Shown here in pieces: positions 1 to 12,182 of a stretch of DNA of 64,000 bases. A program made the translations under genes and the position numbers. This stretch comes from Sarcophilus harrisii (lineage: Eukaryota; Chordata; Mammalia; Dasyuromorphia; Dasyuridae): positions 331,504,374-331,568,373 of the forward strand of contig NC_045426.1 of NCBI RefSeq assembly GCF_902635505.1, read 5' to 3'. A model generated the notes under the pieces. It did not search any database. It saw only the letters and a list, made by a program, of their open reading frames with translations, and was not told where the DNA came from. Numbering within the stretch: position 1 is the stretch's first letter; the number at the start of each line of letters is the position of its first letter.

Positions 1-682
1 GAAATCCCCTATTCTGTTGGAATTGCCCTGGCAGACTCAGTTTTGGGGATTTATTTTTTAGAAACAACCAGAAATTGGATACCTATCTTGGAACTGTCAG
101 TCTTTCTGATTTGTTTCTCCACTTCTGTTACCCCAAGTCCTTAATTAGTATTTCAGGGAACTTAAAAGGACCTTGTAGATATAGAGCCTCTAAAAGTTTG
201 GGGTTTGCCTGCCTTGGTCTAACTGTGCATAATCTGCTCAGAAATCTGATTCTTTCTGCAGCTCTGTCTGTTCCTCTGAGCGGGGACAGGTGGAACTACT
301 CCAAGCCTCACCCTTCTCCCCTGGAGCGGGTTGCCCATCTGAATGGACAGCACAAGTGTCTTGAGCCCTGCTGCTCTGTAAGCAGGGGCTGAGTTATGCA
401 CAAATGACCACAGACCTAACTTACAGTGAATTGTCCATATGCTCCCCAACTGCAGAGAACCTGACATGATTGAAATAAGGAACTTTTGTGTATTGCTGAT
501 GAACTCTGGGTTTATCAGGGAGATATTTGACCTTGCCATAAGTCCTTGCATTGTTCTAGTTTTATTTTGGTTTTTATTTTGTCTATTTACTTCACATAGA
601 GTTGGTCAAAATTATGGTGCTAAGACCCTCTAGAGGAAGATAATTCAAAGATTTGAATAGTTAGAAGAGAGAGAGTATGGAA
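1..682. other. Unassigned gene-free stretch
   Basis: No gene is supported. The first 450 bases are less AT-rich than most of the window. The open frames on both strands show no recognisable domain. It may be old repeat sequence from upstream of the LTR that follows, but I could not assign a family. Confidence 0.4.
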
Positions 683-1231
683 TGTTGTGCCACAATTCCC
701 TTTTGATGTCCTGACCTTCTTTCCTTAATTGTCCTATTTAATTATTCTGCCTCAGGTTATAATCTTTCCCTCTTAATATTTGATGAGATAAAGGTCTACC
801 TCAGTTGCTCTGCCCCAAAACCTCAGGCTATAATCATTCCCTCTTAAATGGTTGATGAGATAAAGGTTTTATATCTTTAGGTTATAATCATTCCTTCTTA
901 GTGTTTGACAGGATAAAGGTTTATCCATTTTAGACATCATTAGAATATCAGTAACCTCTCCAGTACCTATCTCCATTGTGTCATTCTAGGTGCCTCCCCT
1001 CCACCCCCCAATTAGGTTATCTCCATCCAGGTACCTCCCCCATTATGTCATTGTTCTTGTTATCCTATAAAAAAAGCTTGCCCTGTGTGATACTTAGGGC
1101 TGAATTCTTTGAGATGATAGTCTCGTCCAGCCCTGGGACCAAGATCCATTTGGTCCTAGTAAATCTCTCCATTTAATAAACTATTAAATTGGTCTCTAAC
1201 CTTTGTCTTGCTTAGTTTCTACGGCATTACA
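683..1231 (+). mobile_element. LTR of an endogenous retrovirus-like element (family 'A')
   Basis: It begins TGTTGTGCCAC and ends GGCATTACA, so it has the usual TG...CA ends. A TATAAAA box-like run lies near 1066-1073 and an AATAAA polyadenylation signal near 1176. Two further copies lie in this window at 19302-20143 (minus) and 21896-22380 (plus), which defines it as a repeat. It looks like an isolated fossil LTR with no retroviral genes beside it. The family name is unknown to me. Confidence 0.75.
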
Positions 1232-1355
1232 CCATGAAATAGAAACTTGAGAATTAGGAAGAATGGGTTCAAGTTGTACTTCCAACATGTACCTGTTAGA
1301 TGATCTGGACAAGTCATTTTATTTTTTGGTTTAGGCTCTGATTTCACAGAATCAG
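1232..1355 (+). repeat. Decayed tRNA-derived SINE segment joined to LTR 'A'
   Basis: The segment reads like the middle of a MIR/marsupial tRNA-derived SINE: a GGGTTCAAGT B-box-like stretch, then a 'GTTAGATGATCTGGACAAGTCA' type core. The same stretch follows the LTR end in the composite copy at 19474-19608, so it may belong to the mobile unit and not to the flank. Confidence 0.6.
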
Positions 1356-1579
1356 TTAACTTGCTTTGGTAAAGAAAATTCATTTATCTGAATATTTCCT
1401 ACAAAAAATTAAATTCCAGATCCAGTTTCTACCTCTATCTATTACACATGAAATCAGAAGGCATAAAGAAATTGCCATTGAATGAATGGGAAACAGGTGA
1501 AGATTAAAATATCATTGGAAAAAATGGGATAAAAAATGAAATCCATCAAACACCTTAATACAAGTGAGAAGCTTCACAA

Positions 1580-1860
1580 TTGTTTTCTACAAATTACATA
1601 TGTATACACATTGACATGCATGTATATATGGCAGTATATGTTTATATAACATGTATATACAAATTTATGTATGTAAGTATACACACATATATAGTATAAT
1701 GTGGCAGCATAATAAAATGGCATATTATATATAGCATTATTGAATTTGTAATATATGCATATGTATGTATATATGAAATATATACATGTACATTTAATAC
1801 CACATACACACGATTAGTTTACCATATGTCATGTATATATTTATGTATATAATAAAATTC
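1580..1860. repeat. AT-rich simple sequence (TATATA/TATG)
   Basis: Long runs of TATAT, ATGTAT and ACATATA with no longer unit. Nothing else is visible between here and the L1 fragment at 2473. The open frame at 1879-2148 has no family resemblance. Confidence 0.7.
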
Positions 1861-2472
1861 TAATAGGGTTAGCTTTCTATGTTAAATCATCAAAAACATA
1901 GAAAAATCAAAGTGGATACCAGATTAGAAGAAATTGTACAGATGAGAAGACAACGTGTGCAACTCCATACTGACATGATTAAAGAAATGATTAATTCTAA
2001 AAACAGAGAAATGAACAAAAATAAAGACCTGACTATGATGACTGGCATGTCTTTGAGACATTTAATTAATATATATCAAATTAAAATAAATAACAATCAT
2101 AAATTCAAAACAATTCTGATGAAGTCTGCCTCTCACCTCTGTAGATAGAAAAGGAGAAATATATTGCCAAACATTGCCCATATATTATGTATTTTTGTTT
2201 AAATTTTATAAGGAAGAAAATCTCTATTAGAGGGTAAATGGAAGGAAACATTATAAAGTAACTTTGGTATCTATAAAATATTTCTCTCTTCCCCCCAAAA
2301 CATAATGTTTAATTGAAGCAAAGTAGTTGCTATAGCAAGGAAGCTAAAAGGATCCAATGAAGGAATTCTCTTAACCAAGTGGTAAGACTAAAAAATAGTA
2401 TTTAACAGTGTAATTGTAAAGTCTCAGCAAATAATGCCAAATGGAGACCTTGGAATGAAATGTAGGTTTCTA

Positions 2473-2955
2473 CGAGCAGAGCCAAGAGATCATTATATAC
2501 TTCAACAACAAAACTGTATGATGACCAATTCTTATGGACCTGGCCATCCTCAGCAATGAGATCAACGAAATCAGTTCCAATGGAGCAGTAATGAACTGAA
2601 CCAGCTACACCCAGCGAAAGAACTCTGGGAGATGACTATGAACCATTACATAGAATTCCCAATCCCTCTATTTTTGTCCGCCTGCATCTTTGATTTCCTT
2701 CACAGGCTAATTATACAATATTTCAGAGTCTGAGCAAAATAACAGTTTGGTCATGTATACTTATTGTGTATCTAATTTGTATTTTAATATATTTAACATC
2801 TACTGGTCAACTTGCCATCTGGGGGAGGCGGTGGGGGGAAGGAGGTGCAAAATTGGAACAAGAGGTTTGGCAATTGTCAATGCTGTAAAGTTACCCATAC
2901 ATATAACCTATAAATAAAAGGCTATTTAAAAAAAAAAAAAAAGAAAAGAAAGAAA
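2473..2955 (+). mobile_element. 5'-truncated L1 3' end with target site duplication
   Basis: The end of L1 ORF2, its 3' UTR, AATAAA and a poly-A tail. The same 3' UTR recurs at 47350-47700 and 48010-48345. The insert is flanked by a perfect 16-bp direct repeat, GAAATGTAGGTTTCTA, at 2457-2472 and 2956-2971. This is the signature of target-primed reverse transcription. The tail is still A-rich and the TSD exact, so it is one of the younger insertions here. Confidence 0.9.
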
Positions 2956-3177
2956 GAAATGTAGGTTTCTAGATGCCCTAGAGTCATTTCATGTACATGA
3001 AAATAGAAGAAAAGAAATATATAAAAAAGATCTGTATTTAAAATAAGAGATCTTAAGGGAAAGATCACTTTACAGCTATACCACCAAGGAATCACAAGTA
3101 ATTGATAAGGAGGGTTTGACCCAGTTATATGATGCTCAGAAAGAAATCTGGGCTGGAGACAACATAGTTTTAATGGC

Positions 3178-3410
3178 ACTTTTTGTTATTCAGCCTTTGT
3201 CAACATATTGTGACCTTGTGAACCAGTGCTTAAATAATGTTGTCCAGAAGGTTTTCTTGCAAAGATTCTGGAGTGGTTTGCCATTTCTCTCTCTAGTGGA
3301 TCGAGTGGGTTTATTTTTGTCAGGTAATTAGAAGTTAGGTGACTTGTGCAGGGTGACATAACTAGGAAATGTCTGAAATTGTATTTGATCTCAGATCTTC
3401 CTGTTGTCTC
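3178..3410 (-). mobile_element. Marsupial tRNA-derived SINE (MAR1-like), minus strand
   Basis: Reads TTTTTGTTATTCAGCC, then a GGTTTTCTTGCAAAGATTCTGGAGTGGTTTGCCATTT motif region, then GTGACTTG...GGGTGACATAACTAGGAAATGT. This is the antisense of the common marsupial SINE seen in plus orientation at 27011 and 36361. It is moderately diverged. Confidence 0.8.
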
Positions 3411-3567
3411 ATTAATGAGACTTAGAGATATAAATTTTTAAGATCTCACTAAGGGAACACTTTTTTTTTTTCAGGGGAGTAAATGTCTAAAAAGAAATTA
3501 ATGGTGGTTTAAGGAGGAAACAAAAAAAAGAGAATCAATATGCTCCCAGCCAAATCATATATACCTG

Positions 3568-3569
<2 letters not shown>

Positions 3570-3602
<33 letters not shown>
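3570..3602. repeat. (CA)n microsatellite
   Basis: About sixteen uninterrupted CA dinucleotides. Confidence 0.95.
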
Positions 3603-3603
<1 letters not shown>

Positions 3604-4382
3604 TTATGATCTCAGAATGGGAGAGAATATATGATTCTGCAGGGTCTATTACTTAATTTTTATTTATTTATTTTTTTTACAAATAATACATTTGACTGAG
3701 AACAAAATGCTTCCTTGAAGTATTTCTCTAAATGATCTGCTTTACAGTTATATCTTAAAATTATGATTTATGTAGTTATGGATATCTTTATTCAATGATA
3801 TGCTCAGTATCAACAAGAAGAAGGCAAAACCCAGAAAGAAATAATGATAAATCACATAAGATATTTTCCACTGTCTTAGCAGATTATAGTATAAGGTGTC
3901 TCATCCTTTTAAAGCTCTTTACATATAGAATGATTCCATGATGAAAAGAATAGAAATTATAGATGTGTAAAGTGATCAATTTTATTTGTCAAATCATGTA
4001 AGATAGTGATACTATTATGTACATTTTAGTACCTAGCAGGAGTCGAAAAAAATTAATTTAATAAAATGGCTAACATATGTCAATATAGAAACAGTTTTCA
4101 AAAAAGATTAGATCAATTTGAGACATAAAACTGTTATAAATAGAAAGACTCAGATCTTCTTTTGAACAATATAGAACATTGCTTCACTTGTGTGGGATCA
4201 GTTTGAGTTTGATATTTTAAAGTTGTAGAGAAGGATTTATTATGACTTTTTAAAAATGGAAAAAATATGTGAGTGTTAGTGAAAACTGTTTCAAGGGCAC
4301 CAAAGAAGTAGAAGACCATGGTAAGCACTGTGTAGTACTTTAGATCATATACTAGTTTCATTGCTAAAGACAATATTTATTA

Positions 4383-4455
4383 TTATTAATTTTTTTCCTG
4401 AGGCAATTAGGGCTAAGTGACTTGCCCAGGATCACACAGCTAGGAAGTGTTAAGC
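4383..4455 (-). mobile_element. SINE fragment, minus strand
   Basis: A short piece containing TAAGTGACTTGCCCAGGATC and ACACAGCTAGGAAGTGTTAAG, preceded by a T-rich run. This is the typical antisense core of tRNA-derived marsupial SINEs. Confidence 0.75.
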
Positions 4456-4472
4456 ATAAAGACAATATTTTT

Positions 4473-4985
4473 TATTATTTATTTATTTATTCATTTGTTT
4501 TTAAATAACTTTTTGTTGACAGAACCCATGCCAGGGTAATTTTTTACATTATCCCTTGCACTCACTTCTGTTCCGATTTTTCCCCTCCCTCCCTCCACCC
4601 CTCCCCCAGATGGCAAGCAGTTTTATACATGTTAAATATGTCACAGTATATCCTAGATACAATATATGTGTGCAGAATCGAACAGTTCTCTTGTTGTACA
4701 GGAAGAATTGGATTCAGAAGGTAAAAATAACCTGGGAAGAAAAACCAAAATGCAAACAGTTTACATTCATTTCCCAGTGTTCTTTCTTTGGGTGTAACTG
4801 CTTCTGTCCATCACTGATCAATTGAAACTGAGTTAGATCTCTTCGTCAAAGAAATTCACTTCCATCAGAATACATCCTCATACAGTATCGTTGTTGAAGT
4901 GTATAATCATCTCCTGGTTCTGATCATTTCATTCAGCAGCAGTTCATGTAAGTCTCTCCAAGCCTCTCTGTATTCATTCAGCTGG
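4473..4985 (-). mobile_element. 5'-truncated L1 3' end, minus strand, with TSD
   Basis: Antisense L1 3' UTR with the pyrimidine-rich CCCCTCCCTCCCTCC tract, then antisense ORF2 C-terminal sequence. It is flanked by a perfect 15-bp direct repeat, AAAGACAATATTTTT, at 4458-4472 and 4986-5000. The T-rich run on the left is the insertion's poly-A tail. Confidence 0.9.
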
Positions 4986-5348
4986 AAAGACAATATTTTT
5001 AAAAGAGATTTAGAAACACTTGGAGATGGAAGTATGCTGAAAAGAACTATTAGTTTTATAGGAGACAAATTGGAAAGGAGTTGTTAAGCAAATTTATTGT
5101 TATTGTTAAGCAAATATTATCATAAATATCTAAAAAGACAATTATTTTGAGGATTTGTTATATGAATAGACAATATAAGATAGCAGTTAATAATATAGAT
5201 TGGGGAGTAAAAGAAGCTTATTTTGGCTCAAAAAGGTTCCCTATAGGTCCCTGAGAAAGCCAGAATATTAAAACATTGTGTGATGAATCTAGGAGCTTCA
5301 ACTTGGAGTAATATAACCAAACTAGAGAGTGAATGGGTATTAGTATGC

Positions 5349-5538
5349 CAGGGCTTCTTAAACTTTTTTCCACTTGTAGCTTTTTTTTAACCTAAGAAAG
5401 TTTTACTTAAGACAAGTATATAGATACTTAAAAGAGACATGTAAATCAAATATTTACTGATAAAATATCATAATTTTGGCCCCCACATTCAGTTACACAA
5501 TTCCATATGGGGTTGTGATCCATAGTTTAATATGCTTG
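5349..5538. mobile_element. Small hAT-like non-autonomous DNA transposon (MITE)
   Basis: About 190 bp. It begins CAGGGCTTCTTAAACTT and ends in an imperfect inverted copy of that end (AGTTTAATATGCTTG). The 8-bp flanks, TAGTATGC and GCATATGC, agree at their last five bases, as expected for an old 8-bp hAT target duplication. There is no coding capacity. Confidence 0.7.
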
Positions 5539-5694
5539 GCATATGCCATGTGAGGTATGACTGTGACATTGTGAGCCATAACAACACAAGCTTTATTATA
5601 TTTTGTTGCTCTGTGTGTGTGGTTTTATTTTTTCTATGCTCATCAATAGCGTCTGTGTCATTTATTACAATGTAATTATTAAATTTAAGTGGAA

Positions 5695-5800
5695 AGGACT
5701 CTAGATTATTTCATTTTAAAGAAAAGGAAACAGATCTAGAGGGACCAGTAAATTCCTTAATATTGCCCAGGTGATAGGAGAATTATTTAAATTGAGTTTC
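5695..5800 (-). mobile_element. MIR-like SINE remnant, minus strand
   Basis: ATTTCATTTTAAAGAAAAGG, then AAACAG, GTAAATTCCTTAATATTGCCCAGGT. This resembles the antisense MIR core (CATTTTACAGATGAGGAAACTGAG...GTGACTTGCCCAGG). It is strongly decayed. Confidence 0.5.
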
Positions 5801-6356
5801 TGCAGATATGTGTGTAGGCATATGTCATATGCATAAAAGTAGATATAGATATTTATATCCATAATAAATACTTACATGCATACATACATACACATTTCAC
5901 CCTGGAATCCCTGACTTTATTCACAACACAACATCCAAGCTACCTCCTTTGGCCAACTTTTCCTAATCCACCTGTTGTTAGTCATCCCTAGTCAAATTAT
6001 TTTGTATATGTTTTGCACTTTTGTATTTTATTATAAATATTTTCAGCAGAATGTAAACTCTCTGAGAACAAAGAATATTTCATTATGGACTTGGAACATA
6101 AGAATAAAAGAATTGCATAATTCTCAAATTTAAAAAAGTATATATTTTATTTATTTATTTATTTTATGAACAGACAGGTTCTCAATTGTTTTTATTTACA
6201 GATAGCATAGTTTAAATTGTTCCAGGTCAAATGTTACAAAGCCTCATGTATGAAATCTACAGTTAAGTGCATGAGATTGGGAAGAAGAATAAATTGGAGA
6301 AAAATATAACAGACTTTAAAAGCATTTTATTTTTAGGATAAATGAAAATCAAATAT

Positions 6357-6922
6357 TGTAGTGTCCTGTTTTCTAGAGCTTCCAAATTGGGGTGCAAAAA
6401 TATACTATGCTTGCTAGAGCCCCCACACTTTGGGGCCAAAATATATCATTTGGATTAGCTCTCTGGAGGATCTCGGGACCAGCCCAAGTCCTTGGTCTTA
6501 GTGGAGAAGTGAAGAAGGCAGGAGACCCACAAGGCTGGTCAAAGATGGAGTCTGTTTATTTCAAGTCCTCTCAGCCTTTAATTACCTTAGTATGATTACA
6601 TCATTACAGAACACTAGCATGTGCCAACTAGAGAACCATTACATCATCACATCATACTGAGCAAGTGCTAACTATAGTAACATTATATCACCACAGTACA
6701 CTGTGCAAGTGCTTCCTGCTATTGATATATAAATGATTCTTACTGTAAGTATCCCTTGCTTTAAGTAGAACACAGGTTCTTCTTGACTTCTCAGGAAGGC
6801 TGAGAGCCCTTAGGGGATATGGGGAGCCAAACCAGACATTGTCAGCAGGCTTCCTCTGGGCTGAAGGGTCTTGTACCTCACCCAGAATTCCCCCACTGAC
6901 TGTGAACCTCTGCAAAATAGCT
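6357..6922 (-). mobile_element. LTR of family 'B' (ERV-like), minus strand
   Basis: The antisense of the LTR seen in plus orientation at 60117-60826. Shared landmarks are a CAGTGGGGGAA start region, 'CTAAGGGCTCTCAGCC', repeated 'TGTGATGATGTAATG' stretches, 'CTAAGACCAAGGACTTG' and a 'TTTTGGC/TGCACCCCAATTT' end region. No retroviral genes lie beside it. It is a fossil LTR. Confidence 0.75.
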
Positions 6923-8588
6923 CTCAAATTGATCAAATTGATGAGATTCATTGAAAGAAATAAATTTTCTACGTATGACTTAGGAGCAATTCAGATCTAT
7001 TGCAATCACCCAGGGATATGCTATATTTTAGAGAGGGGATGTAAAGCTTGCTAATTAGACACTTGTCATTTGAAGAAATATATCTCTAATAGTGGGAATT
7101 CAGGCAGGGTGAGTTCTCAGTGTATTCCCAATGTGTGTGTTCCCTTAGATTTCATGCAGTGAAATGCATAAATCCAGGTGACTTGATTCATCTAAGTGTT
7201 ATCAATGTTGTTCCAAATGATCCTCAGATTTCAAACAGTGAAATTGGCTGCTTATTTCACCAATGCAGGTGACTTGATTAATCTAAGTAACCAAGGAAGT
7301 TTATGCATTCAGCAGAACCACTGGAGAACTATTGTAACCAGTTTTGAGTCAACTTTAACATCCATAGTCACCTATCTATGAGGACTTGAACAATAATGTG
7401 CTATTGATGTTGGTGAACCCTTGATATCATATAAAACATTAGGAAGAATGAAATTTGAAATGCAAAGAATGTTTCAAAAAAGACTTTGCTGTTGACATAT
7501 GCATATACACATGTAAACAAACACACAAATACATATTGAAACATAAACATATATACAATGCATTATATGTATATATGAAGCATTTGCATATAATATGTGC
7601 ATACATATGAATTCACAAACATTTATTATTTATTATTCCTCCAAGCAAACATTTTGGGAAATAATGGAGAGAACCTTAGACTTACTCTCTTAAATTCTTC
7701 AATCTTAGTAAAATTAGGAAAGATTACTGTGCCAACAGTAGGAAAAAAAAATCTATATTATTTCTGATGTTATTGTCCTTTTGTGACCTCTCATATCCTC
7801 TTCTCTCCAGGAATACTTAGAGACTATTTATACCTATGCTCAGGACAGTGGTACAACATAAGGCTTCAGTGGTCAATCTCAGATTCCATTACCACTGTCG
7901 CATACCCTTTTTCCTCTCTCTGCTAGGAAAAAATCCTCTGTCAGAAACTATTGTCCCATTTCTGAATGTTAACTGTTTTTTTTTCATTTTCTCTTTTCTA
8001 CACCTAAAGCAATCACTCACTTGCCCAGTTAATCCTTAGTACTCATTGTAGGTAGTCTTCCATTCTCACAGTATAAAGGGAAATTATTTAACACAAAAAT
8101 GAGAGTCTGAAATGCCTTTAAGCACAGAGTGGAATAAATTATAACATAAACACTTATAAAAAAAAACCTCATGTTTGAGCAAGTTAAAAAATTCTTATTT
8201 TCCATTCTTCTATATATGCAATGAAAGCTTATCTATACTAAGTCTGATGTAACCTCTCTGAATGCAAACATCCTTACCTCCAGGGATGTCAACCAACGCC
8301 TGCAATGGCCTGATCCTCCTCTTTTCTCATTTCATACAGTGAGTCAGCTCACAAACAAAGAGAACTGAAAGTGCTTTTAAATAGCAATCTGCTAAAGTGA
8401 TTAAAAGCTACCAACACATGCCTTCATAACCAATACTGAGCTGAAGAAAGCAAAAGTCATGGAAATTGGATCCAAATAATTTTTCAAGGATTAAAAAATG
8501 TTTCTTAAGTATTGTCCAGTTACCTTTATAATCATTATTTATAACTAAATATTAAAAAACCCTGAAGAATTTTATTTGAATCAGTTGG
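6923..8588. other. Unassigned gene-free stretch with AT-rich patches
   Basis: No supported gene. 7490-7620 is TATATA/CATATA simple sequence. The short open frames at 7196-7381 and 7836-8039 match no family I know. Confidence 0.4.
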
Positions 8589-8806
8589 AGGTTATAGTTA
8601 TATATGCTATAGTTAATAAGGGTTTTAGGGTATATAAGACTTAAGAATTTGAAATAAATGGACTCTATGTTTGACCATCCATGTGAGGCCCACCTCTTTA
8701 CTCCTCTCCTAAGATCAAGGACTTGGGCTGGTACCGAGATCCTACACTGAGCTGTAGGACATTATAAAAACTCACATAAAGGAGGTACTACATTGGGGAG
8801 CACAGA
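8589..8806 (+). mobile_element. Fragment of LTR family 'B'
   Basis: Contains 'GACTTAAGAATTTGAAATA', 'CCTAAGATCAAGGACTTGGG' and an end in GTACTACA. The order matches the 3' part of the copy at 60600-60826. It is a diverged partial fossil LTR. Confidence 0.6.
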
Positions 8807-9849
8807 ATGAGTACATTCAACTTTGAAGACATGTTCTAAAGTGTCCTCCTAAGGGAGGAGGATGCTTTTGTTCTGATTTCAGTGGACATCTGGAACCATC
8901 TACTTTGCTTGTTAGGGTTCAGGGCTTGTTAGGTTTTGAGGAGCACGGAGGTGCAGATAGAACAAACAAGTTAACTGTTGGAAAGATGTTATTTTTGGTC
9001 TTACAGCTGTGCTATACTAAAAAAAATATATCACCAGTACTATTCTACAAATAGGTTGTATGAACTCTGGCCTTCCTTCCAGGGAAACATGGTTTCTATA
9101 AGTTACAATCACTTTTAAGAAAACATTGTCATGGTGGTCTCATTAACTACTAGGCCTTATCTTATAATCATAAACCCCTTTGTTTTTGAGGCTAATGACT
9201 AGTATATTGGTAAGATATGTAGGGAATAGTCCTCTTTGGTAAGTGGGCTTAAAAAGTAAGTAAAGCATGTGGAGTTAAAGGATGGCACAGTTGTATGAAG
9301 GAGTAAAGGTCTTGGTAAGTGATGGGGATTGGCAGGACTTCTGGGTGGGTGGAAGCATCCTGGAAGAGGTTAGAGATGTTGGCTTAACAGAAATAGAGAC
9401 AGTTGGGAAGAGACCAGGGATTCAGGGATCAAAAACCTTGGGAACTAGAACGGTGAGTGAAGCAATAACATAGCAGCAACAAAACTAGCAACAGTTATGT
9501 ATTCTTTCATAAATCAAATCCATTTTCCATTCTTGGAGCTCAAAATAAAAATGAAAGTAGATATTAGTGACCTTCTTTTGGTATACCAATACTGCTACTT
9601 GTCTACCTGTCAAAGAATACTTTTGTGATCCCTCAGATTGGTGACCTAAATTATCAATTTGTATACCCTTGTCCCTAAGTTTCTATTAGAGAGTGCTCTG
9701 GAGAACAGAGTCCTAATCTCACCTTTCTCTATATTGGTGGTCATGTAGGTCAAAACCATCCAGTTGTGGATTTGGGGGGCTCTGGTTATTTTGGTTTGGA
9801 CCCCATTTATTTCATGGTAAAAAGGTAGTAGCCACAACACTCCTGAGTG
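8807..9849. other. Unassigned gene-free stretch
   Basis: Moderate GC and no recognisable domain in any frame. It may be old element-derived sequence continuing from the adjacent LTR fragment, but I see no motif that proves it. Confidence 0.35.
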
Positions 9850-10070
9850 CAACTGGAACCAGATTAAAATTTAATTGGGAAATATTTAACAAAATGAATA
9901 AAAAAGGAATAGAGCATGAATAAAGTTAATGAATTTTTTTAAATCAATATGCTATCACAAGAATCTTAATGTATGATTTAATATTCTCATTTCTATTTGA
10001 GTTTGACATCATTGCTGAAAGGCACTGAACAGAGTAGGCATTTAGTAAATGATTTCTGAATTTAGTTTAA
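9850..10070 (+). repeat. Old interspersed repeat, family not assigned
   Basis: The stretch 'CCAGATTAAAATTTAATTGGGAAATATTTAACAAAATGAATAAA' and the 'ATTTGAGTTTGACATC' that follows are a word pattern I recognise from a widespread mammalian/marsupial repeat. 10020-10070 resembles a MIR/L2-type 'GTAGGCATTTAGTAAATGATT' tail. Confidence 0.4.
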
Positions 10071-10797
10071 TTGATCCAAGAATAAAGTGTTAAAAACTAG
10101 TCATGTTCCTGAAAAGAATTTACAAGTTTTTGTTTACTTTTCTTCATTACCCATGTTAGTTATTCTAAGTAACTCTTCTCTCTCAAAATAAAAACTATCA
10201 CTTTCAAAGTAGCTCTGCAGGAATACAACAATTTGCAGAGGGTATCATTAAAAGTCTGATTCTCCATTGTGTAAATGAGTTATCACGGGAATTGATCTCA
10301 CGCATTGAAAAAAAGCTTTGCCTAACTTAGTTATGAATTGTTTCTAAGCTACGGAACTGTTTAAGTGAACAAAGTCTCAAGAGGATTTTAAATGTTTTTG
10401 TCCCTTCTTTTTGTAGGTCATAAAAGAAATGACATCTACTCAGGTGAAATTTTGATCATCAAACAGGAGAAAATCTAATCTATCTTTATGAACCATATCA
10501 TGTGATGTGGTTCCATTGTTAAGATGGAATAGCATTTTTATCTTTAGATATTTTTCTTTCTTTGCATTATATAAGACAAAATATGGCTCAAAGGTTTGGG
10601 TGATCAAATAGGACAAATTCATTGCCTTGTTAATGTATTTTCTTTGAGGTTATATGTATTCATTATCTGCACCCTAGAAACATTTTAATTGTAAGAGTCT
10701 AAGGTCATTGCAAATAATAGTATACTGATTTTTCAAACAAACTCTCCTTGGATAGAGAAAGTAGGAGTCTTCCTTATTTTTTCAATTCAATAAAGAT

Positions 10798-11803
10798 GTA
10801 TTTATTTTTATTAAAATTTTTTATTTACAAAACATATGCATGAATAATTTTTCATCATTGACCATTGCAAAGCCTTCTGTTCCAAATTATCCCCTCCTCC
10901 CCACCCTCTCCCCTAGATGGCAAGTAGTTCAATACATGTTAAATATGTTAAAGTATATGTTAAATCCAATATATATATATACATATTTATACAGTTATCG
11001 TACTGCACAAGAAAAATTGGATAAAGAAGGAAAAAAAAACTGGAAAAGAAAACAAAATGCAAGCACACAATAACAGAAAGAGTGAGAATGCTATGTTGTG
11101 GTCCACACTCAGCTCCCAAGGTCCTCTCTTTGGGTGTAGATGGTTCTCTTCATCACTGAACAACTGAAAGTGATTTGAATCATCTCATTGTTGAGAGCCA
11201 TGTCCATCAGAACTGATCATCAGATACTCTTGTTGTTGCTGTATATAATGATCTCCTCATACTGCTCATTTCACTTTGCATCAGTTCATGTAAGTCCCTC
11301 CAGGCTTCCCTGAAATCATTCGGTTGATCATTTCTTACAGAACAATAATATTCCATAACATTCATATGCCATAACTTATTTAGCCATTCTCCAATTGATG
11401 GGCAGAAATTACATTTCCAGTTTCTTGCCACTGCAAAAAGGGCTGCCACACCACAAACATTTTTGCACATGTGGGTCCCTTTCCCTCCTTTAAGATCTCT
11501 TTGGGATATAAGCCCAGTAAAAACACTGCTGGGTCAAAGGGTATGCACAGTTTGATAACTTTTTGAGCATAGTTCGAAACTGCTCTCCAGAATGGTTGGA
11601 TTTGTTCACAGTTCCACCAACAATGTATCAGTGTCCCAGTTTTCCCAAATCCCCTCCAACATTCATCATTATCCTTTCCTGTCATTTTAACCAATCTGAC
11701 AGGTGTGTGTTGGTATCTAAGAGCTATCTTAATTTGCATTTCTCTGAACAAATTGGAGCACTTTCTTATATGACTAGAAATAGTTTCAATTTCTTCATCT
11801 GAA
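10798..11803 (-). mobile_element. L1 3' part (ORF2 C-terminus plus 3' UTR), minus strand
   Basis: The left end is the antisense 3' UTR and poly-A (TTTATTAAAATTTTTTATTTAC). The pyrimidine tract follows, then the antisense ORF2 C-terminal region. The minus-strand frame at 11380-11835 encodes the characteristic L1 tail: KMTGKDNDECWRGFGKTG, HCWWNCEQIQPFWRAV, PFDPAVFLLGLYP. It is 5'-truncated at about 11803, where L1 similarity stops. Confidence 0.9.
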
Positions 11804-11850
11804 ATTGAAAGTGTGCCAAACTCTTTGAGATTCATCTTCTGTAGAAGTTT

Positions 11851-12182
11851 GGAGCAGTCTCACCTTGCCATATCCAGTCAGAAATCCCAGTAAAATCCCT
11901 GAGGTTAAATTTTTCCTAAGAAATCTCTTTATGGAGATTTCCATCCCATGACTGTGGGCTTCCTTTGGATCAGTCTGCCATGGAATTCTGACTCATGGTA
12001 TCTTTCTCCTTCCCCTTCCCCCATGGTAGCTCTCCTAAATCCACCCACTATGCTTCCCAACCCTACTTCTCCTTAGGTCTTTTGAGGTGCTATGTCCTTT
12101 TCAGCACTAAGGCCATGCCCCAACCTCATGGGATGTTTCTTTTGTTCTGTTTCCACTACAGAACATTCCCTTTCTATCATTA
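11851..12182 (+). mobile_element. Possible LTR body interrupted by another LTR
   Basis: Begins TGTAGAAGTTTGG just past the L1 boundary and reads like LTR U3 sequence. Similar material seems to resume at about 12625-12790, with an AATAAA at 12720, after the inserted LTR at 12183-12624. I have no second copy to compare, so the call is tentative. Confidence 0.35.

Noticed and set aside
9282-9852. Short open frames at 9282-9473 (plus) and 9646-9852 (minus) as exons
   Set aside because: No splice-site pattern or protein family resemblance. The adjoining sequence looks like old repeat DNA.
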